NCBI GenBank assembly: GCA_001312325.1
Contig: BBDJ01000006.1
Span: 62,001-126,000, forward strand
DNA length: 64,000 bases
From: Lysinibacillus pakistanensis
GTDB lineage: Bacteria; Bacillota; Bacilli; Bacillales_A; Planococcaceae
Direction of reading: 5' to 3'
This document shows positions 46,156 to 55,319 of the stretch, in pieces. A model generated the notes under the pieces. That model was not told where the DNA came from. It made no database searches and saw only the letters and a program-made list of their open reading frames with translations. Numbering within the stretch: the stretch's first letter is position 1; each line of letters begins with the position of its first letter. The translations under genes and the position numbers were made by a program.

Positions 46156-46602
46156 ATGATGATGACCTCTGACTGGGTAATCATATTGGATGAGGCCGAT
46201 GCGCTTTGTGAGATGATCCTTTCCTCTGAGCCTGCGAAAATGCTGCAACAAGCTTATGACGCTGTTTATAGCGATGTTCAGTTAATCGAAGCTATACACA
46301 CGTTTAATCGCATGAAAGAGCAGTACGAAGATGTACAACGTTTCGGAAAATATCATCCGGACTATCATACAATTATGAAATCGATTCGTCAGCAAAAGCG
46401 CGCACTCGATCTAAATGAAAAGGTTTCAGCCTTAAAAATAGCTGAAAATGATTTTCAAGATTTGCTCGACGAGATAAGCCTACTTATAGGAAAAACAGTA
46501 TCAGAAGCAGTAAAGGTGCCTGTAAGTAATCCTTTCTTCGCATCTGGTTCTTCATGTGCTGGAGGCTGTGGTTCAGGCGGATCTTGTTCGTGCTCTGCAT
46601 AA
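46156..46602 (+). CDS. ylbF: YlbF/RicF regulator of RNase Y and biofilm/competence
   Basis: Helical Com_YlbF protein; in B. subtilis RicF joins YmcA (RicA) and YaaT (RicT) in a complex that modulates RNase Y and Spo0A activation and binds iron-sulfur clusters. Starts MMMTSDWVIILDEADALCEM behind GGGGG; three tandem ATGs leave the exact start open. The core FGKYHPDYHTIMKSIRQQKRALDL is conserved. The C-terminus is rich in Gly/Ser/Cys (CAGGCGSGGSCSCSA, five Cys), suited to cluster ligation. Intact. Confidence 0.9.
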   Translation: MMMTSDWVIILDEADALCEMILSSEPAKMLQQAYDAVYSDVQLIEAIHTFNRMKEQYEDVQRFGKYHPDYHTIMKSIRQQKRALDLNEKVSALKIAENDFQDLLDEISLLIGKTVSEAVKVPVSNPFFASGSSCAGGCGSGGSCSCSA

Positions 46603-46618
46603 TATGCAAAATTTTTAG

Positions 46619-46663
46619 ACTGTATACAAACTCGGATGATAGCGAGTGTATACAGTTTTTTTT
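46619..46663 (+). terminator. Terminator of ylbF
   Basis: Perfect 10-bp outer stem ACTGTATACA / TGTATACAGT with an inner ACTCG/CGAGT pairing, then T8. Confidence 0.85.
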
Positions 46664-46860
46664 ATGTCCATTCAGAACTTGATTTCTGCGATAGTGTTAT
46701 GATGTTAGCAAGGTGAATCGTAGTGATTGCGAAAAGCGTAGCGTAAGGGAAAATTGTAGACATAGATTGCTATCACAGAGTGAAATGAAATGCATGGTTG
46801 ACTATTAAATCGTCAGGAGCAGAAGATCCAATCTTTTATTAACCTATACAATTTTTAAAT

Positions 46861-46977
46861 ATAAATGAGGAAGCTGAACTTACTTCACCAATTACAATAA
46901 AGCAAGTGGAAGAAGCCGTATATTCGCTTTATTTTTGTTGGATCATGGCTGTATTTGATCTTGATAAAAACATATAG
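46861..46977 (+). pseudogene. Possible gene remnant upstream of the SUKH gene
   Basis: In the 423-bp gap after ylbF an open stretch without a start codon reads about 38 residues: EEAELTSPITIKQVEEAVYS, then an aromatic end LYFCWIMAVFDL. It looks like the C-terminal remnant of a protein. No family recognised. The first part of the gap (46664-46860) holds a GCGTAGCGTAAG motif but no gene. Confidence 0.3.
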
Positions 46978-47025
46978 CGACACTTATTGTTAAGCAAAAT
47001 AATACATTGCATTTTGGAGGTATAA

Positions 47026-47442
47026 ATGGTTAAAAAGCATAGAACAGCGTTTCGTGCCAAGGAATGGGCTATTGATTTGTATGAAGCAGCAACTATAGAA
47101 GAAATCCAGCAGGTTGAGAAAGAGCTACAAATAGTGCTGCCGAAAGTATATAAAGAGTTTTTAAATGTATCAAACGGAATGCATGGTAATTTAGCTCAGC
47201 TATATTCAACAGATGGATTAATTGAAATGAATAAAACATATGAAGTGCAAAGATATGCACCAGGCTATGTTTCTGTTGGCAATGATAATGGTGGGTATCA
47301 TCTTTTAATGAGAACAGTAGAGGATGCTGTTAATTTCCAATTAGTAAGTGATGGATATTGTGTACCCACCGAAAATGATATAACTGATAATTTTCTTTCA
47401 TGGTTGGATAGTGATGAGGGTGATCCATGGAGAAATGAATAG
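47026..47442 (+). CDS. SMI1/KNR4 (SUKH) family protein, immunity-like
   Basis: Intact, 138 residues. SUKH features: ATIEEIQQVEKELQIVLPKVYKEFL followed by NGMHGNLAQLYSTDGLIEMN and GNDNGGYHLLM, ending in a Trp/Asp-rich tail. In bacteria many SUKH proteins are immunity proteins for polymorphic toxins; no toxin gene is visible next to it. RBS TTTGGAGG. Confidence 0.8.
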   Translation: MVKKHRTAFRAKEWAIDLYEAATIEEIQQVEKELQIVLPKVYKEFLNVSNGMHGNLAQLYSTDGLIEMNKTYEVQRYAPGYVSVGNDNGGYHLLMRTVEDAVNFQLVSDGYCVPTENDITDNFLSWLDSDEGDPWRNE

Positions 47443-47630
47443 TTGGTAAAAAAAGGTAAAACCCTAGACACCTAATTGCGTTTTGGTGGTAATTTCAATT
47501 CTCGTATCACATCTTCCAAAAAGCATCGCCTTGTAGGATCATTACTATGGTAAACTAAAAGAAACATCGATCATAGCTGAAACAGCACGGAATTACTAGA
47601 GAGTAAAAACATTGACGAGGAGTGTGGGAA

Positions 47631-48153
47631 ATGACGAATCAACAGAAGATTGCGGAGTTCTTAAACAATTTAACACTTGAAGAAATATATGATCAAAGTG
47701 ATCTGCTCATTTGGATAGATTGGCGAGAAGCTGAGGAAGACTTAATAGATTACTTTAACGAGCAATTGCCTGAGCCAGATCGAATTGATTGTGAAATTGT
47801 TGAGATAGACAAGCCTAGAGGTGTGGATATTGTTCTATCCTCCCAAGAAAAAAAAGATGACAATTCCCTTTGCCGATGATGTGACTGATAGAGATAGCGC
47901 AATTCGAGCTATGCAGGAAATGCTTTTCCCTCAATATCAAATTCGTTGGTTTATGGAATCATTAGGAAATGATACTTTAGCTTTTGCATTGCTACCAACA
48001 GTACAATGGGAAGAATTAGTACAGCAATTTGGTAAGCATAAAGTAGACTACTATTTCCAGCCTGTAACAAACACTACCGTCATGTTTGATATGGGTATAG
48101 ATGAAGTAGATGCATTAATGAACTTGAGAGCTATAGAACATTTAAATAGATGA
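47631..48153 (+). CDS. Hypothetical acidic protein (one frameshift)
   Basis: About 173 residues after removing one A from the A8 near 47848-47855. Acidic, no membrane segment; contains LLIWIDWREAEEDLIDYF, then VDIVLSSQEKKMTIPF and MQEMLFPQYQIRWFMESLG. RBS GAGGAGTG. The size, acidity and SUKH neighbour suggest another immunity-type protein. No family recognised with confidence. Confidence 0.65.
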
Positions 48154-48218
48154 AATTGAATTGAGCAAGTGGGATTAATCATTTGACATAAAGATTGATT
48201 ATTTAAAATAAAGATTGA

Positions 48219-48260
48219 TAAAAATCATCTCTTAAGTTATTCTTTTGAGTTGATTTTTTA
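48219..48260 (+). terminator. Terminator after the hypothetical gene
   Basis: AAAATCATCTC pairs imperfectly with GAGTTGATTTT, followed by T6. Confidence 0.55.
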
Positions 48261-48293
48261 TGGGACATATATAATGGATGTTTATCTTATATA

Positions 48294-48341
48294 GAATGTT
48301 ATTCAACAATCGGATCATATTGTTGAATAACATTCTTTTTT
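48294..48341 (+). terminator. Long perfect hairpin with T-tract just before a lipoprotein gene
   Basis: A 17-bp perfect inverted repeat (left arm 48294-48310, right arm 48319-48335) with an 8-nt loop, then T6 directly abutting a GGAGG. It is stronger than most terminators here and sits between a terminator and a gene, so it may be an attenuator or the scar of a mobile element. Confidence 0.65.
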
Positions 48342-48399
48342 GGAGGATTGGATATTTATGTTAAAATTTTATAGAAGTAATGTTTCAAAGGGGGATATA

Positions 48400-48918
48400 A
48401 TGAAGAAGTATATAAAAAGTTTAGTGCCTTGGATTTATTTGATGTTGTCTTTCTTTGTACTATCTGGCTGTAATGCTCAAAAAGGTGGTAATAACTATTA
48501 TTTATTATTGATGGGTGAAAGTGAAAGCTGGAATCTAACAGGTTATGAAATTGTTATAACACCAGAAGACTTTAAAGCAGGATTTGGGATTTTAAATATG
48601 AAAAACGTCAATGAGTATATTACAGATTACTTCCACTTTGAAGCGCATGTGGTTATAGATAGTGATGATTCAGTGGTTCATACTGATTCAGCTACTGGTG
48701 AGATGAACATAGCAGAATATACAACTGGTGCTATAGGAGGGCCATACCTAAATAAAAACGGTGAATCTGTTACACTTAAAGATATAAATGAGATTTATGT
48801 AGTCGTTGAATGGTGGGATATTAGTAAGAACGAAAGTATTAAAGAAAGAATAGATTTATTTAACAAATCTAAAAAAAGAACAGTCCTTCTTGAACTAACT
48901 AAGGTTTTAGTTGAATAA
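48400..48918 (+). CDS. Putative lipoprotein of unknown function
   Basis: About 172 residues, intact. Signal sequence with lipobox VLSGCN (Cys about residue 24), then an acidic domain with YYLLLMGESESWNLTGYEI and VEWWDISKNESIKERIDL. The core resembles small Bacillus lipoproteins with an immunoglobulin-like domain, but I assign no function. RBS AAGGGGGATATA. The next genes are a decayed ECF sigma and anti-sigma pair. Confidence 0.7.
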   Translation: MKKYIKSLVPWIYLMLSFFVLSGCNAQKGGNNYYLLLMGESESWNLTGYEIVITPEDFKAGFGILNMKNVNEYITDYFHFEAHVVIDSDDSVVHTDSATGEMNIAEYTTGAIGGPYLNKNGESVTLKDINEIYVVVEWWDISKNESIKERIDLFNKSKKRTVLLELTKVLVE

Positions 48919-48970
48919 CGATCTTCAACAATCGGGCACTTTTCTGAAATAAGGAAAGCGTTTTTATTCA
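48919..48970 (+). terminator. Terminator-like element sharing TTCAACAATCGG with 48302
   Basis: TTCAACAATCGG at 48923-48934 repeats 48302-48313. It is followed by a CTTTTC / GGAAAG stem and T5. From memory it resembles an element frequent after Bacillus cereus-group genes, which would hint at transfer. Confidence 0.5.
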
Positions 48971-49082
48971 TGGAAAAGGCCATTTAATTGATTATAAAAG
49001 ATGCATTTTTTTTAATGTTGCAATGAAATCAATAATTTTGTGATACATAGTTGAATGGCCAGACGGAAAAGGGAGGGTGGCA

Positions 49083-49535
49083 GTGGATAAGGACAATATA
49101 TACCAAGATTATGGAGATTTTATTTTTGAATACTTGTTTACTTTGACAAACAACCTTGATTTAGCAGAGGAGCTAACTCAAGAAACATTTTATCAAGCGA
49201 TTAAATCCATTAATAACTTTCACGATAATGGTATAGCCATGTTTTCCACGTGACTCTGTGCAATTGCTAAAAACGTATGGCTGCAAGAATTAAACCATAA
49301 AAATAAAAACCAACAATTGAAGAACTCAATAAAAAAATGAAAGTACAACATTTTACGACTTGGAAGATGAGTATATAAAAACCGAGGATAAAGTTATGTT
49401 TTTTAAAAAGTACTTTATTTAAGAGTGTTGGGTGACTTATCGTTCAAAGAAATTGGTTCAATTTTTGAAAGGACAGAAAACTGGGCAAGAGTAACTTTTT
49501 ATAGAGCAAAACTTGAAATCAGAAAGGGTGAGTAG
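49083..49535 (+). pseudogene. Decayed ECF sigma factor
   Basis: Starts GTG behind GGGAGG. Sigma region 2 is readable (LTNNLDLAEELTQETFYQAI). An in-frame TGA stands where Trp is expected before LCAIAKNVWLQELNHKN. A frame change follows at an A7 run. Some 15-20 residues are missing before VLYLRVLGDLSFKEIG (region 4, ending RAKLEIRKGE). The nonsense change and the internal loss are not run-length artefacts, so this looks truly inactivated. A paired anti-sigma remnant follows 4 nt later. Confidence 0.7.
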
Positions 49536-49539
49536 GGTT

Positions 49540-49800
49540 ATGAAACATAGTGTATTTAAGGATTTGGCTCCTGCTTATATTGATAAATTAACAAGTGAAG
49601 AAACAAACGAACAGATAGAAAAACTTATGGATCAATGTTGAAGAATGCCGAAATTATTTAAATGAAGGGAGATTTATTTTCACAAGATGAAAATGAGAGA
49701 AGAAAAGAAAAAAAAGGAACATTGATTATTTCAAAAAGGTCGCTCCAAAAATAGAAAAAAAGATCTTAGTTATCGTATCATCACTTAATTTGATAAAACG
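49540..49800 (+). pseudogene. Decayed anti-sigma factor
   Basis: Reads HSVFKDLAPAYIDKLTSEET, then LMDQC; after one extra T the zinc-finger half CEECRNYL continues in another frame, followed by a basic segment KNRKKILVIVSS that would lead into a membrane helix. At least two frame disruptions occur, and the membrane segment and extracellular domain are absent. Remnant of a zf-HC2 anti-sigma partner of the preceding gene. 3' boundary approximate. Confidence 0.6.
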
Positions 49801-49846
49801 CTACTTTATATTAATAAAGGCAAACAACACTTTATTGGATATTCAA

Positions 49847-49893
49847 TTGACTTTTTGCTACGATACGAAATATAATTTGGTTGGTCAACCAAA
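49847..49893 (+). promoter_or_regulatory. Promoter with overlapping TetR-type palindrome
   Basis: TTGACT (49847-49852), 18-bp spacer, TATAAT (49871-49876). Overlapping the last base of the -10 is a perfect palindrome with a 2-nt centre, TTTGGTTG-GT-CAACCAAA (49876-49893). It lies 17 nt before the TetR start, where repressor binding would block transcription; the usual autoregulation layout. Confidence 0.7.
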
Positions 49894-49910
49894 CAAAAAG
49901 GAGAGATAAA

Positions 49911-50485
49911 ATGAGTGTTAAGGATAAACGTCAAAGATTAATTGATGCGGCATATAAAGTGTTTAGCAGGAAGGGATTTAATAATGCCTCTATAAAAGAT
50001 ATTGCTCACGAAGCTGGCATTACTCCTGGACTTGTTCATTATTATTTTAAGAATAAGGAAGAGTTATTATTTTCCGTCCAGAGTGATATTCAAGAACGAT
50101 ACCATATTCAATATGATGGCAAAAAAAGAGGCGGAAATGAATCCATTGGATGTTTTGTTTGAAATTAAATCAAGAGTAGAAAAAGATCCTGATTGGTATC
50201 GTTGGAGATATGAGCTTTATTCTTTAGGATTAAAAAAATGATCCATATAAACAAGAAGTAGCAAACATTTTACAAAACGGGAGGGAGAGTCTTTCTAATC
50301 CCTTAAAGAACCTAAACGTTGAAGCCAAAGAAACGGATGCTCTTGCCGGTATTTTATTGGCTTGCTTCGATGGACTAGCTCTCCAAAAAATGTTCGATGA
50401 CGAATTTGACCTTGATCAAACGTATAAATTGTTAATTGATTTATTAGAGAACTATTTGAAAAAAAAGAAAAAATTAGAGTTTTAA
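49911..50485 (+). CDS. TetR/AcrR-family transcriptional regulator (two frameshifts)
   Basis: N-terminal TetR HTH (about 5-52): LIDAAYKVFSRKGFNNAS, IAHEAGITPGLVHYYFKNKEELL. C-terminal ligand domain without a recognised signature. Extra bases at A7 runs near 50120-50126 and 50234-50240; corrected length about 190. RBS AAAGGAGAG. The palindrome in its promoter suggests autoregulation and perhaps control of the serine hydrolase gene that follows 35 nt later. Confidence 0.85.
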
Positions 50486-50520
50486 TAGAAAGTTTGATTG
50501 TTCATATGAGGAGAAAAACA

Positions 50521-51929
50521 ATGAAAAAAGCAATCTTTTTTTTAGGGAGCTTACTACTCCTGCTAACCCCTTTTGCTGCTTCTGCTAAAACGGAAGATAC
50601 GAAAGAAAAAATAACAAAATTTATGGAGAAATCCTTAGATATGTATAATATTCCTGGCACATCGTTGGCAATATTAGAAAACGGGGAAATGATTTATCAA
50701 AATCAATGGGGTATTTTAAGTGATGGGTCAAATGTAACAGCAGACACACCGTTTCTTATTGGTTCTTTAAGCAAACCAATTACATCTCTGGCTATTATGA
50801 TGTTAGTGGAAGATAGCAAAATAAAGCTTGATGAACCGATACAGTCCTATATTCCATCGTTTACATATCAAACAGACAGTTCAAAACAAATTACAGTTTT
50901 GCATCTTTTAGAACAAACAAGTGGTATTAGTGAACTTGAAGGTCTTAAAGTGACTGACAAGGATTGGCCGAAAGAGGGGGCAATCAATCAAGCTATAAAA
51001 GAACTTAGTGGAGTAGTGTTATCTCACGAGCTGGAGAGGTTTATGAATATAACTCTGCTAACTATTTACTCTTAGGGGCAATTGTTGAAAAAAGTTTCGA
51101 ACCAAACCTTTTCAGATTTTTTTGAATACGAATATTTTTACCCCATTTGGTATGGAAAATTCCGCTGCTGATTATGAAAGTGCGGTAGAAAAAGGATACA
51201 TACCTGGTTTCGAGTCATGGTTTGGTAGGCCCGTTGTCAGTGATGGATTTTATGATCATGCAGGAGCCCCTTATGGCTATATTGCTTCAAGTTCAAATGA
51301 TTTAGCGAAATTTTTAAAATTTATGCTAGAGGGAGGAGATTTATTATCAGAACAAAACCTTGAGTTATTAAAAACTCCTCCGGAAGAAGGTAAAACATAC
51401 GGTTACGGTTGGCATTTTTCTAAAACAGAACATTACCCTTTCCACGGTGGGGCAACATCTGATTTTAGAGCGCAAATGTTTTTAATACCTGAAGAAAATA
51501 TTGCAGCAGTACTTTTAACCAATAAATATAATTTTATAGAAGATGTTCAAGTCTCTCATATAATGAATGGAATTCAATCTATCCTGAACGGAAAAGAACC
51601 AGATGAATTGCCTGTACAGAGCTATAGTATTCAATGGAGTATATTGGGGGTTACATTACTCCTTGCTATTTTAACGATAATCCATTTCTTCAGACTTAGA
51701 AGAAAGAAGGTTCTAAACAAAAAAAATACCGTTTACTATTGGAGTCATTTCGCTCCTTTTAGCTGTGGGATTGATTCCACTATTTGTTTATGGTATTGGT
51801 ACCCCATGGAAAAGTATTCGTTTCTTCGCACCGGACATATCATTATTAATTTATTGTTTGGTAGTAATATTTGCTATTAATGGAATTATGACTTTAATCA
51901 TAACAATTTTTAAAAAGAAAATTACCTAA
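50521..51929 (+). CDS. Serine hydrolase, beta-lactamase/PBP4*-like, membrane anchored (several frameshifts)
   Basis: Exported class C beta-lactamase-family protein: signal peptide (FFLGSLLLLLTPFAASA), SxxK in GSLSKPIT, YxN-like YNSANYLLLGAIVEK, HGG in YPFHGGATSD, then C-terminal membrane helices (WSILGVTLLLAILTIIHFF and further helices after correction). About 470 residues. One C is missing near 51027; A/T runs near 51092, 51115 and 51721 carry extra bases. Family members are esterases, D-aminopeptidases or low-affinity PBPs; true beta-lactamase activity is not implied. Likely in the TetR operon. Confidence 0.8.
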
Positions 51930-52158
51930 GCTTATCCTTGTGCACAAGTCTACAAATCAATGACTCCAAGGCGAAATTGATACCAATGGGATTTTTCCTA
52001 CCTATGGTCTTTCCAATCCAAAGAAATTTAATAAGAACAATGATTACTTGTTTCTTGTTAATAGACAGCAAAAATAAAAGGCTTTTTTACTTTCAAAGCA
52101 GTTGTTTTTTTATGATAAAAATAAAATAATTGAAGAAAAGAGCCAAAGGAGTGAAGTG

Positions 52159-52422
52159 GTGTTACGAAGATATTTGAGTATTATTTCATTGATATTGTTT
52201 TCCTTGTTCATTATTTTTGCTTTTATTACACCAATTGTAGTAAATAAAACCTCGGAAATTGGGGACATTGTGGTCATTTCATTAATAATAGCGTCATTTC
52301 TAGCTGCACTTTTTAGTAAAAAGGGAAAGTTAAGAATTTTTGCTTTAATAATTTCCTCCATTCCAGTGCTTTTCCTATTAGGGTTAATTTTACTTCCGAT
52401 ATTATATTTATTAGAGCAATAA
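52159..52422 (+). CDS. Small hydrophobic membrane protein
   Basis: About 88 residues with three predicted membrane helices (IISLILFSLFIIFAFITPIV, IVVISLIIASFLAALF and a last LFLLGLILLPILYLL). GTG start at 52159, with another in-frame GTG at 52156, behind AAAGGAG. No family recognised. The 230 bp before it (51930-52158) show no convincing gene. Confidence 0.6.
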   Translation: MLRRYLSIISLILFSLFIIFAFITPIVVNKTSEIGDIVVISLIIASFLAALFSKKGKLRIFALIISSIPVLFLLGLILLPILYLLEQ

Positions 52423-52478
52423 ACGAGTGTGTTTGATTGTGAAGTGATTGTACTTTAACTAACACGGAGTTCATAATT

Positions 52479-52514
52479 GAACAGAGATACATTTATTATG
52501 ATGTTTCTCTGTTC
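52479..52514. terminator. Hairpin after the small membrane protein gene
   Basis: Perfect 9-bp stem GAACAGAGA / TCTCTGTTC with an 18-nt loop; weak T-tract. Confidence 0.45.
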
Positions 52515-52602
52515 TAAATAAACTAAAAGTATTTCTGATAAAATTCCTACCTGAGCTTTCCACTTAGTTGTGTATACAACGCTAAAGAAATACAAATTTA
52601 AA

Positions 52603-53330
52603 TCAAATCACCTTGAATGAGTTCAATATTATCTTTTAACCGGATACGGATTGATTTTCTATTCAAATAATCTGGTGAATCCATTACTTGAAAATGCAGA
52701 TGAGTTTCTGTTGAATTACCGGAGTTTCCACATAAACCAACAACTTGACCTGGCTTACTCTTTCTTATTCTTTAACAATGATAGAATGACATTTTAAATG
52801 AGCAACCATACTATACTCATTATTTAGGTGTTCAATGATAACACAATTTCCTTCAGGCTGTTCTGGATTCATTTCACCCTGTTTATTATCCTTGATTCCG
52901 TCTATCACTTTTATCACTTTCCCATTTGCCGGAGCTACTATTTCATTATTAAAAGCGTAATAGTTTTCGTTGATATCGGGAGAATCTTTGTACGAACTGC
53001 CATCTTTTAAAATGATCAGATCATAAGCATATCTTTGATTTTCGTAGACATAGTGATAATTAATAAACTGATTCGTCCCACCTCAGAAAACAAACCATTC
53101 CTCTTTGATTGGCATAATATAAGTATTCTTTGTGTATTTGCTGTCACTTTCAGGATAGGTAACAAATGGAGCAAGATTTACACCATAAATGATTCCACTT
53201 CCATCAAAAAATACACTAATTGCCTTTTGTCTATTGTTTTCTAACCAAATATATAGACTTATATCTTCTTTTAAGCTCGTAATCAATTCTAAGCTGTACT
53301 TTTTAACTCCAGTATTAAAATCCTTAGCCT
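52603..53330 (-). pseudogene. Decayed M23-family (LytM) metallopeptidase
   Basis: Read on the minus strand. An N-terminal region (SLYIWLENNRQKAISVFFDG) leads to the Zn site. NYHYVYENQRYAYDLIIL supplies the first His...Asp, followed by IVAPANGKVIKVIDG, NCVIIEHLNNEYSMVAHLK and the C-terminal HLHFQVMDS (HxH). An in-frame TGA replaces Trp just before GGTNQF. A second disruption precedes PGQVVGLCGNSGNSTETHLH. No start codon is visible; the 5' end is truncated near a hairpin at 53336. Nonsense and loss of the 5' end mark it as a true pseudogene. Confidence 0.65.
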
Positions 53331-53335
53331 ATATT

Positions 53336-53376
53336 AAGAGCGTGTTTTGATCAATCTTTCTTCAAAACATGCTCTT
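53336..53376. repeat. 15-bp inverted repeat at the truncated end of the M23 pseudogene
   Basis: AAGAGCGTGTTTTGA / TCAAAACATGCTCTT (one mismatch), 11-nt loop. It marks the boundary where the peptidase remnant begins and may be a terminator or an element scar. From here to 53475 no gene is seen. Confidence 0.5.
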
Positions 53377-53475
53377 TCTTATTGTTCATTTATCAAGGTT
53401 ATTAGTATCAATTTGTTCAAACTTTATTTTAAAGCTACAATTTTATTCTTTTTATAGGCGAATTATACTTTAGAC

Positions 53476-53906
53476 TTATATTCTATTTTCTACTTTAAAT
53501 TTTCCCTCCAACAACCTTGCAACAAGCACGTAATTTTCTTCATTATAAATAGCTGCATACATAGAATCATTGCCATCAAAAAGCTGTAATGGGAGGTTTT
53601 CATAGTCAGTTAAATAGACATCGTAATAGGTAGATGCAAAAGCAGCTCCTTCTTCTGTTAAATCTTCATCTAACAAAACCCCATCGTAAAATTCAATGAA
53701 AAAAATCGAGCGCGGTTATTTGACCTTGCATTAGCTGTTCATAAAGCTCTGGGTCATCCTCTTCAATGATAGTCGTATTTGCTAATTGATGCTCCAACAT
53801 CCAACGGTAAAAAAAAAGCGATATGCACTGCACCTTGATTAGTAGGTAACTGCTGTGGAAAGTCCTCTGCATCAGAATGCCATTTCATTTTGTCATAGGC
53901 TGTCAT
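53476..53906 (-). CDS. DUF7832-like protein, immunity-type (two frameshifts)
   Basis: About 142 residues. The N-terminus AYDKMKWHSDAEDFPQQLP with NQGAVHIAFFYRWMLEHQL resembles the DUF7832 pattern (WH..DFP..LP...A.HI), and the C-terminal half has AFASTYYDVYLTDYENL. T/A runs near 53698-53705 and 53809-53817 carry extra bases. ATG behind AGGAGAA. Acidic and soluble; families of this kind are often immunity proteins. The DUF call is from memory of the pattern. Confidence 0.6.
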
Positions 53907-53923
53907 AAAATTCTCCTGTCCTC

Positions 53924-55158
53924 TTATATAAGCTCTTTAATAATCAGCTCAAAGCGCGTGCGATATGGCTCTGGAATATGCATAAATTCTGAGCTAGTAA
54001 AGTCATTCATATGGATGATGCCAAAACATGTATATAAAAGCTGCGCTACAACCATATCTTTATATTCTTCAATGTGTTCACTTTGTTCAAGTGGAATAAA
54101 TGGGCAAAGCTCTATAAATGGTGTCGTCATAAATTTTTCGAACCATTGCAAATTGTTATCTGTACTCATAGCTTTTTCAAAGAATGCATCGTAAGGAACT
54201 TCTTGAACAGCTAGCACAGTACATACAAAGACAGGCAATGTTTCAGGCGTTAAACCGAATTTTTCCACATAGGCTTTTGCAAAGTATTCAGGCATTAGCG
54301 AATGGTCGCCATCGCATTCATACATATAGTCGATTACGAGCTTGCCATAGCTTTTATCGTATAAGCCAAGACCGAAAACAGCGAATGTACTTGGCATTGC
54401 TGCTTCTTCATCATCAACATCTTGATAAAAATGATACTGTGCCATCGCCTTATAACTATATTCAACTAGCTCAGTATGTAGGCTAGGATAGCTGAGAGCT
54501 TTAGTAAAGAAGTGATGTGATGATGTGACAGGTAAAAGCTCGATTGGTAACACTAAGTCGCTTTTACCTTCATAATAAATGCCATAGCTTTTAGGGAAAT
54601 CCTCTTCTAATAAAGCATTTAAGTAAGCTAATGCTTGACGATAAGCTTCTTCGCTCTCTTCTTTAATTTTAATCGTAATCGTGGCTAGTACATCATTTGC
54701 TTGACAGAAAATTAGGTCGGATGCCATTTGCTGTTTATGTGTTGGCAAAGTACCAGAGCGACTGTGATTAATGAGTTATATGCTTCTGCATCTAATTCTT
54801 TGATTGTTGCCAGCAGCTCTTTGACTGTTAAATAAGAATAGCTTGCGCCGTATTTACTTAAATTCACTGCGTAGTAGCATAGCAATGGTAAGTAAGTTAA
54901 TGATTGATGCTCGTCGATAAAGTGAGAAAGACAATAGCGCTGTGTTTCAAAGTCTAGCTCTTGACGAAATTCATCAAGCAAGACAAGCTGCTGATAATGG
55001 CAGAGCACTTCATGCAGCGTGAAGGCGTCTAGTAAAAAAGACAGGGTGATGATTTTAGAAGGATAACCATCTGTATCAATTTTATATTGTTTAGAAAGTA
55101 GTTCTTGCTCAAGCTGTAGCCATAATACTTCGTTTTCGGTAAATTGTTTAGTTTTCAT
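53924..55158 (-). CDS. DUF6138-like protein (one frameshift)
   Basis: Two adjoining frames, one ending KWHPT and one running from ASDLIFCQANDVLATITI, join into about 412 residues if one C is restored in ATCCGAC near 54730, the same kind of loss seen in pycA. N-terminal half: ENEVLWLQLEQELLSKQY and LDAFTLHEVLCHYQQLVL; C-terminal half: FAVFGLGLYDKSYGKLVIDY, LTPETLPVFVCTVLAVQEVP. Soluble, acidic, helical. Function unknown. Two separate genes remain possible. Confidence 0.6.
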
Positions 55159-55319
55159 GGAATGACCTCCCTTTTATGAAAGAACAACTACACTATTAAA
55201 ATTAACTTTCGTGCATAAATATTGTAAATTTCAAATTTATTAATGCATCAGAAAGTTCATTAGGGAAAGAAAAATTTAGTGCAATCAATTAAAAATCGCT
55301 GAAATCATTACATACATAG

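Noticed and set aside
50521..51929. Antibiotic-resistance beta-lactamase
   Set aside because: SxxK, YxN-like and HGG motifs and C-terminal helices match the broad serine hydrolase/PBP4* group; resistance cannot be claimed from this.
51930..52158. Insertion-sequence remnant between the serine hydrolase and the small membrane protein
   Set aside because: No inverted repeats, target duplications or convincing transposase motif could be read on either strand.
49083..53330. UGA read as tryptophan, because two pseudogenes have TGA at expected Trp positions
   Set aside because: Other genes use TGA as a normal stop (phnW, coaD, MurE-type) and TGG for Trp; both affected genes carry further disabling lesions.
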